Origin: C00003060 sp964502635
Lineage (GTDB): Bacteria > Desulfobacterota > Desulfobacteria > Desulfobacterales > C00003060
Direction: 5' to 3'
NCBI GenBank assembly: GCA_964502635.1
Contig: CAZCXI010000064.1
Coordinates: forward strand, 1-16,978
Length of the DNA: 16,978 nucleotides
The translations under genes were made by a program, and so were the position numbers. The notes below the pieces were generated by a model that saw nothing but the letters and a program-made list of their open reading frames with translations, was not told where the DNA came from and made no database searches. This document shows, in pieces, positions 14,579-16,978 of this stretch (position 1 is its first letter; each line of letters starts with the position of its first letter).

Positions 14579-15115
14579 ATGACCACAGAACAAGTCATCT
14601 TGAAAGCCCACGACATTGACCGCATCCTGACCGGGATGGCCCGTGAGATCCTCCAAAAGCACAGGGGGGCGGAGAATCTGGTGCTCATTGGCATCAGGAC
14701 CGGAGGGGTATTCCTGGCGGACCGATTGAGGGCAAAGATTCTTTCGCTTGAAGGAGATGATATCCCCAGGGGCGATCTTGATATCAATCTTTACAGAGAC
14801 GACTGGACCCGCATAAGCCACCAACCTATTGTTCAGAAGACGGAGTTGCCTTTCTCACTGGATGGAAAACAGGTAATCCTGGTGGATGATGTCCTCTTCA
14901 CGGGCCGCACCGTACGGGCAGCCATGGATGCCCTGATCGATTTTGGCCGTCCGGATCGCATTGAGCTGGCCGTTCTGGTGGACCGAGGTCACCGCGAACT
15001 GCCCATCGATGCGAACTACGTGGGCAAGTACCTGGAAACCATCCACAATACCATGGTTAACGTGTATCTGAAGGAAACCACAGGACGGGACGAAGTGGCA
15101 GTCACGGCACAATGA
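14579..15115 (+). CDS. pyrR: Bifunctional pyr operon regulator/uracil phosphoribosyltransferase PyrR
   Basis: In Gram-positive bacteria PyrR binds pyr mRNA to cause attenuation and also makes UMP from uracil and PRPP. The 178 residues contain the PRPP-binding motif ILVDDVLFTGRT (100-111), the LIGIRTGGVFLADRL loop, YRDDWTR in the flexible hood, and VDRGHRELPIDANYVGK, which is highly PyrR-like. No other pyrimidine gene or pyr-type attenuator is visible, so RNA regulation here is unproven; uracil salvage is the safer role. It starts 12 nt after the FmdB-type gene without an obvious ribosome binding site. Confidence 0.92.
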   Translation: MTTEQVILKAHDIDRILTGMAREILQKHRGAENLVLIGIRTGGVFLADRLRAKILSLEGDDIPRGDLDINLYRDDWTRISHQPIVQKTELPFSLDGKQVILVDDVLFTGRTVRAAMDALIDFGRPDRIELAVLVDRGHRELPIDANYVGKYLETIHNTMVNVYLKETTGRDEVAVTAQ

Positions 15116-15149
15116 CCTGGCGTTCAGCCGGACAACGCCTTCGCCCATG

Positions 15150-15174
15150 TTGGGCCTCCTGAAAGGAGCCCCAA
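15150..15174 (+). terminator. Possible pyrR terminator hairpin
   Basis: TTGGGCCTCCT (15150-15160) pairs with AGGAGCCCCAA (15164-15174) with one mismatch around a 3-nt loop. It is 35 nt after the pyrR stop. The following sequence is not T-rich until about 25 nt later, so termination by this hairpin alone is uncertain. Confidence 0.45.
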
Positions 15175-15218
15175 CAGCAACGGGGCAAGGTTAATTTTCC
15201 CATCCGTCCTTTTTGGTG

Positions 15219-15247
15219 TTGACAAAGACGGTTTTTTCGTGTAGGAG
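15219..15247 (+). promoter_or_regulatory. Probable dsrC promoter
   Basis: A perfect TTGACA (15219-15224) is followed by a 17-nt spacer and TAGGAG (15242-15247), a poor -10 match. The -10 region lies inside a duplicated motif (15233-15253 and 15258-15286). A start near 15254 would give a leader of about 75 nt. An alternative start from the AT-rich block near 15288-15310 cannot be excluded. Confidence 0.5.
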
Positions 15248-15328
15248 TCAAACGATATTTTTCGTGGCTAGGAGTGGGTGTCAAACAAATAATGGCGGAT
15301 AATAAATTAAGGAAAGGAGGGCGTTGGC

Positions 15329-15646
15329 ATGCCGACAGTTGAGTTTGAAGGGAAAACTTTTAATGTGGATGAGGATGGTTTTATTGATGATTTCAAGAAC
15401 TGGTCTCCGGAGTGGGTCCAACACGTCAAGACCGTAGAGGGGATTGATGAACTCAACGACGAACATTGGAAGTGCATCAAGTTCTTACAAGATTATTATG
15501 AGAAGAACGGCATCGCTCCCATGGTCCGGATCTTCTCTAAGGTGACTGGTTACAAACTCAAACACATTTACGAACTGTTTCCATCTGGCCCTGGCAAGGG
15601 CGCGTGCAAGATGGCAGGTCTTCCTAAGCCGACCGGCTGTGTATAG
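15329..15646 (+). CDS. dsrC: DsrC, dissimilatory sulfite reductase trisulfide carrier
   Basis: Cytoplasmic sulfur-carrier substrate of DsrAB. Sulfite-derived sulfur is held as a trisulfide between its two C-terminal cysteines, then reduced by the membrane DsrMKJOP complex to release sulfide. The 105-residue protein has both cysteines, C93 and C104, ten residues apart in the flexible arm GACKMAGLPKPTGCV. Having both marks true DsrC rather than TusE or the RspA-type relatives. Other core segments are WSPEWVQHVKTVEGIDELNDEHWKCIKFLQDYYEKNGIAPMVR. AAAGGAGG sits 8 nt before the ATG, consistent with heavy expression. It is a single-gene unit between its own promoter and a strong terminator; dsrC is often unlinked from dsrAB in sulfate reducers. 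Confidence 0.97.
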   Translation: MPTVEFEGKTFNVDEDGFIDDFKNWSPEWVQHVKTVEGIDELNDEHWKCIKFLQDYYEKNGIAPMVRIFSKVTGYKLKHIYELFPSGPGKGACKMAGLPKPTGCV

Positions 15647-15685
15647 GGAAAACTTTGTGATTTTGTGAGACAATTAGGACGTCCG

Positions 15686-15724
15686 AAAAAGAGACTTTAC
15701 CCCGGGTAAAGTCTCTTTTTTTTT
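15686..15724 (+). terminator. Rho-independent terminator of dsrC
   Basis: Near-perfect dyad: AAAAAGAGACTTTAC (15686-15700) pairs with GTAAAGTCTCTTTTT (15706-15720) around a 5-nt loop, and the T run continues to 15724. Textbook form, 40 nt after the stop. A-rich flank means it may also work on the minus strand. Confidence 0.9.
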
Positions 15725-15735
15725 GAGGAGGCGCC

Positions 15736-16158
15736 TTGAACAGGATCCTGACGGTCAAGACCCGCTCGAAGACTGAACTCATAGACATCACTGCCGAGGT
15801 GGAGAAGGTGATTCAGGTCGAGGGCATTGACCATGGGATTTGCTTGCTTTTTGTCCCACACACCACGGCGGCCGTGACCATCAATGAGCATGCGGACCCG
15901 AGCGTCAAGTCAGACATCCTCATGGTCTTGAACAAGATCGTTCCATGGCATGAGGCCTACCGCCATCTCGAGGGGAATTCCCCGGCCCACATCAAGGCGA
16001 GCCTGATCGGGGCCTCGGAGATGATAGCGGTGGAAGGGGGCCGGCTGAGCTTGGGGACATGGCAGGGCGTGTTTTTCTGCGAGTTCGACGGGCCCAGAAC
16101 CAGAAAGATCCATATGCGGTGGCTGTCGGGACACCGTCCGTCGTCTGAAGAAAAGTGA
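15736..16158 (+). CDS. yjbQ: YjbQ family (UPF0047) protein
   Basis: 140-residue single-domain protein of the UPF0047 family. E. coli YjbQ has weak thiamine-phosphate synthase activity; the true role is unknown. The conserved block is CLLFVPHTTAAVTINEHADPSVKSDIL, then HLEGNSPAHIKASLIGASEMIAVEGGRLSLGTWQGVFFCEFDGPR, with the family's clustered His residues. The start is TTG with GAGGAG 5 nt upstream. The ribosome binding site starts just after the dsrC terminator's T run, so expression may come partly by read-through. Confidence 0.92.
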   Translation: MNRILTVKTRSKTELIDITAEVEKVIQVEGIDHGICLLFVPHTTAAVTINEHADPSVKSDILMVLNKIVPWHEAYRHLEGNSPAHIKASLIGASEMIAVEGGRLSLGTWQGVFFCEFDGPRTRKIHMRWLSGHRPSSEEK

Positions 16159-16167
16159 TGGATTTGC

Positions 16168-16197
16168 TTGACACAAAAAGCCATCCTGTGATATGGG
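16168..16197 (+). promoter_or_regulatory. Probable promoter upstream of the csp leader
   Basis: TTGACA (16168-16173), 18-nt spacer, TATGGG (16192-16197), starting 10 nt after the yjbQ stop. It points toward csp, with a terminator in between. A start near 16204 is predicted. Confidence 0.6.
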
Positions 16198-16203
16198 AAA
16201 CTG

Positions 16204-16329
16204 TGGGGATGTTTTAGTAGGTTGTTGAGCTTCACACCTTCGGGTGAGGCAAAGTGGTGGTTTGGGATTGGAGCTTTGTGGAGTAGAACAATAGGCCATC
16301 AAGGCACAGAGACCTTGGTGGCTTTTTTT
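16204..16329 (+). ncRNA. Candidate small RNA or csp leader transcript
   Basis: About 126 nt bounded by a good promoter and an intrinsic terminator, without a convincing ORF. It contains a stem at 16229-16250: GCTT/AGGC, two bulged bases, then CACC/GGTG closed by a TTCG tetraloop. It matches no RNA family I recognise. It could be a free small RNA, or the attenuated 5' leader of csp. Boundaries are inferred from the promoter and terminator only. Confidence 0.35.
16295..16329 (+). terminator. Intrinsic terminator between yjbQ and csp
   Basis: GCCATCAAGG (16295-16304) pairs with CCTTGGTGGC (16313-16322), 10 bp including one G-U pair, with an 8-nt loop and seven T. It ends 47 nt before the csp start codon, downstream of the promoter at 16168. 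It could terminate yjbQ transcripts, a small RNA, or the csp leader. Confidence 0.85.
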
Positions 16330-16336
16330 GCTATCA

Positions 16337-16382
16337 GACCCATATCCCAGCTAAATAATCTTGTGAAAGGGGGGATATGGTC
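16337..16382 (+). promoter_or_regulatory. Predicted stem enclosing the csp start codon
   Basis: CCATATCCC (16340-16348) pairs perfectly with GGGATATGG (16372-16380), and after one bulged C, GA (16337-16338) with TC (16381-16382). The ATG (16377-16379) is in the stem. The AAAGG part of the ribosome binding site is in the 23-nt loop and its last G bases are in the stem. This resembles a start-site-masking leader. Confidence 0.5.
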
Positions 16383-16583
16383 GTGGCAGAAGGCACTGTA
16401 AAGTGGTTTAACGAGAAGAAGGGCTATGGTTTTATCAGCATGGACGAAGGCCAGGACGTCTTCGTCCACTATAGCTCAATTCTTGGCAGTGGTTTCCGGT
16501 CTCTGTATGAAGGTCAGCGCGTTCGATTTGACGTCGAGCAGGGCCAAAAGGGACCGCAGGCGGTGAGCGTTGAAACCGTGTGA
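16377..16583 (+). CDS. Cold-shock domain protein (CspA family)
   Basis: 68-residue single cold-shock domain that binds single-stranded RNA and DNA; homologues melt RNA structure and can act as transcription antiterminators. RNP1 is KGYGFI (15-20) and RNP2 is VFVHY (28-32), within GTVKWFNEKKGYGFISMDEGQDVFVHYSSI, ending EGQRVRFDVEQGQKGPQAVSVETV. The ribosome binding site is AAAGGGGGG. An in-frame GTG two codons later is a less likely start. The leader carries a terminator and a stem that covers the ATG. Whether it is cold-induced or constitutive cannot be told from the sequence. Confidence 0.93.
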   Translation: MVVAEGTVKWFNEKKGYGFISMDEGQDVFVHYSSILGSGFRSLYEGQRVRFDVEQGQKGPQAVSVETV

Positions 16584-16662
16584 GGTGGGAGATCAATAGG
16601 CTGTCGCCCGGAAGCCGTTGGACGCAGCTTTGTAGCTATCGACCAGGTGAAGAGCCCTCACC

Positions 16663-16688
16663 AACCCCGCGCATAAGGCAGGGGTTTT
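16663..16688 (+). terminator. Terminator-like hairpin after csp
   Basis: AACCCC (16663-16668) pairs with GGGGTT (16681-16686), with GC/GC inside after a bulge, then TT. It is 80 nt after the csp stop. The preceding 16584-16662 shows smaller hairpins (AGCT-TTGT-AGCT, GGTGA/TCACC) and no ORF. Confidence 0.5.
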
Positions 16689-16705
16689 GGAACGCCGGCG
16701 AATTG

Positions 16706-16736
16706 ATAACCCCGTCATCAAAGATGACGGGGTTAT
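16706..16736 (+). terminator. Strong terminator with 14-bp stem
   Basis: ATAACCCCGTCATC (16706-16719) pairs perfectly with GATGACGGGGTTAT (16723-16736) around AAA, followed by TTATTT. Likely the final end of the csp transcript and the main element in the gene-free tail of the window. Confidence 0.8.
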
Positions 16737-16790
16737 TTATTTGAACGCCGCCATATTGCAACACAGGAGGCAGATGCCCTGGCAGATCAC

Positions 16791-16978
16791 GAGACCTTTG
16801 AATAACCTCGCCTCACTCTTTGATATGAGGTTTTTGACCCATCTGAGGGCTCGCTCACTAAATCGCAAGAACTCGGCCTAACGGCCTCAAACAGCTTGCG
16901 ATTTGCCCGCTAGGGCGGGCCATTCGCTTCGCCCGGGTGGGTACCCCAAAAACCTCATAATTGTCGCTTTTCGAGGTT
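16791..16978 (-). repeat. R1 mobile palindromic element, copy c (cut by window end)
   Basis: Opposite orientation to copy a. It starts GAGACCTTTGAATAACCTCG (16791-16810) and runs to the window edge. Compared with the reverse complement of 9003-9190 it differs at only three positions, all in 16811-16818, so it is almost identical over 188 bp. The last 13 nt of a 201-bp element would lie beyond the window. Confidence 0.88.

Noticed and set aside
16590..16660. Possible c-di-GMP (GEMM) riboswitch because of GGACGCAGC
   Set aside because: The required GGCAAACC segment and second conserved helix are missing, and the element follows a gene rather than leading one.
16687..16881. Open frame after csp
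   Set aside because: It crosses a perfect terminator stem and R1 copy c and has only a TTG start.

Overview
The window looks like chromosome from a sulfate-reducing member of Desulfobacterota (former Deltaproteobacteria). The main reasons are a canonical DsrC with the two C-terminal cysteines, the gene order ffh-rpsP-khpA-rimM-trmD-(SPOUT methylase)-rplS-rnhB-yraN-rsmI, and several families of short palindromic repeats in the gaps. No rRNA, tRNA, CRISPR array, phage gene or transposase gene was seen.

Layout. (1) 48-2121, plus strand: dusB (tRNA dihydrouridine synthase) and a response regulator fused to a class III nucleotide cyclase. (2) 2161-5064, minus strand: a lipoprotein with a FlgT-like C-terminus, a nested inverted-repeat element at 3126-3391, queF (queuosine synthesis) and rlmN (23S rRNA/tRNA m2A methylase). 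(3) 5170-8937, plus strand: ffh, rpsP, khpA, rimM, trmD and a TrmD-associated SPOUT methylase, tightly packed behind a good sigma-70-type promoter. (4) 8938-10186: rplS alone, isolated on both sides by about 450 bp of repeats. (5) 10187-12097: rnhB-yraN-rsmI. (6) 12256-15115: an HDOD-histidine kinase fusion, an FmdB-type zinc ribbon protein and pyrR. (7) 15329-16583: dsrC with its own promoter and a strong terminator, then yjbQ and a cold-shock protein gene with a structured leader. (8) 16584-16978: terminators and a further repeat copy cut by the window end.

Most genes serve translation and RNA maturation: tRNA modification (dusB, queF, trmD, rlmN), ribosomal proteins and assembly (rpsP, rplS, rimM, khpA, rsmI) and co-translational targeting (ffh). 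DsrC is the link to sulfate respiration. Two signalling proteins, an HDOD-kinase and a REC-cyclase, have unusual architectures, but neither has its partner beside it.

I found no clearly new multi-gene system. The most interesting material is non-coding. One is a roughly 200-bp mobile palindromic element (called R1 here) in three copies with flanking direct repeats, compensatory changes between its arms, and a near-identical inverted pair 7.6 kb apart. Others are a csp leader with a terminator and a start codon predicted to lie in a stem, a duplicated motif in the dsrC promoter region, and a long hairpin in the rplS leader.
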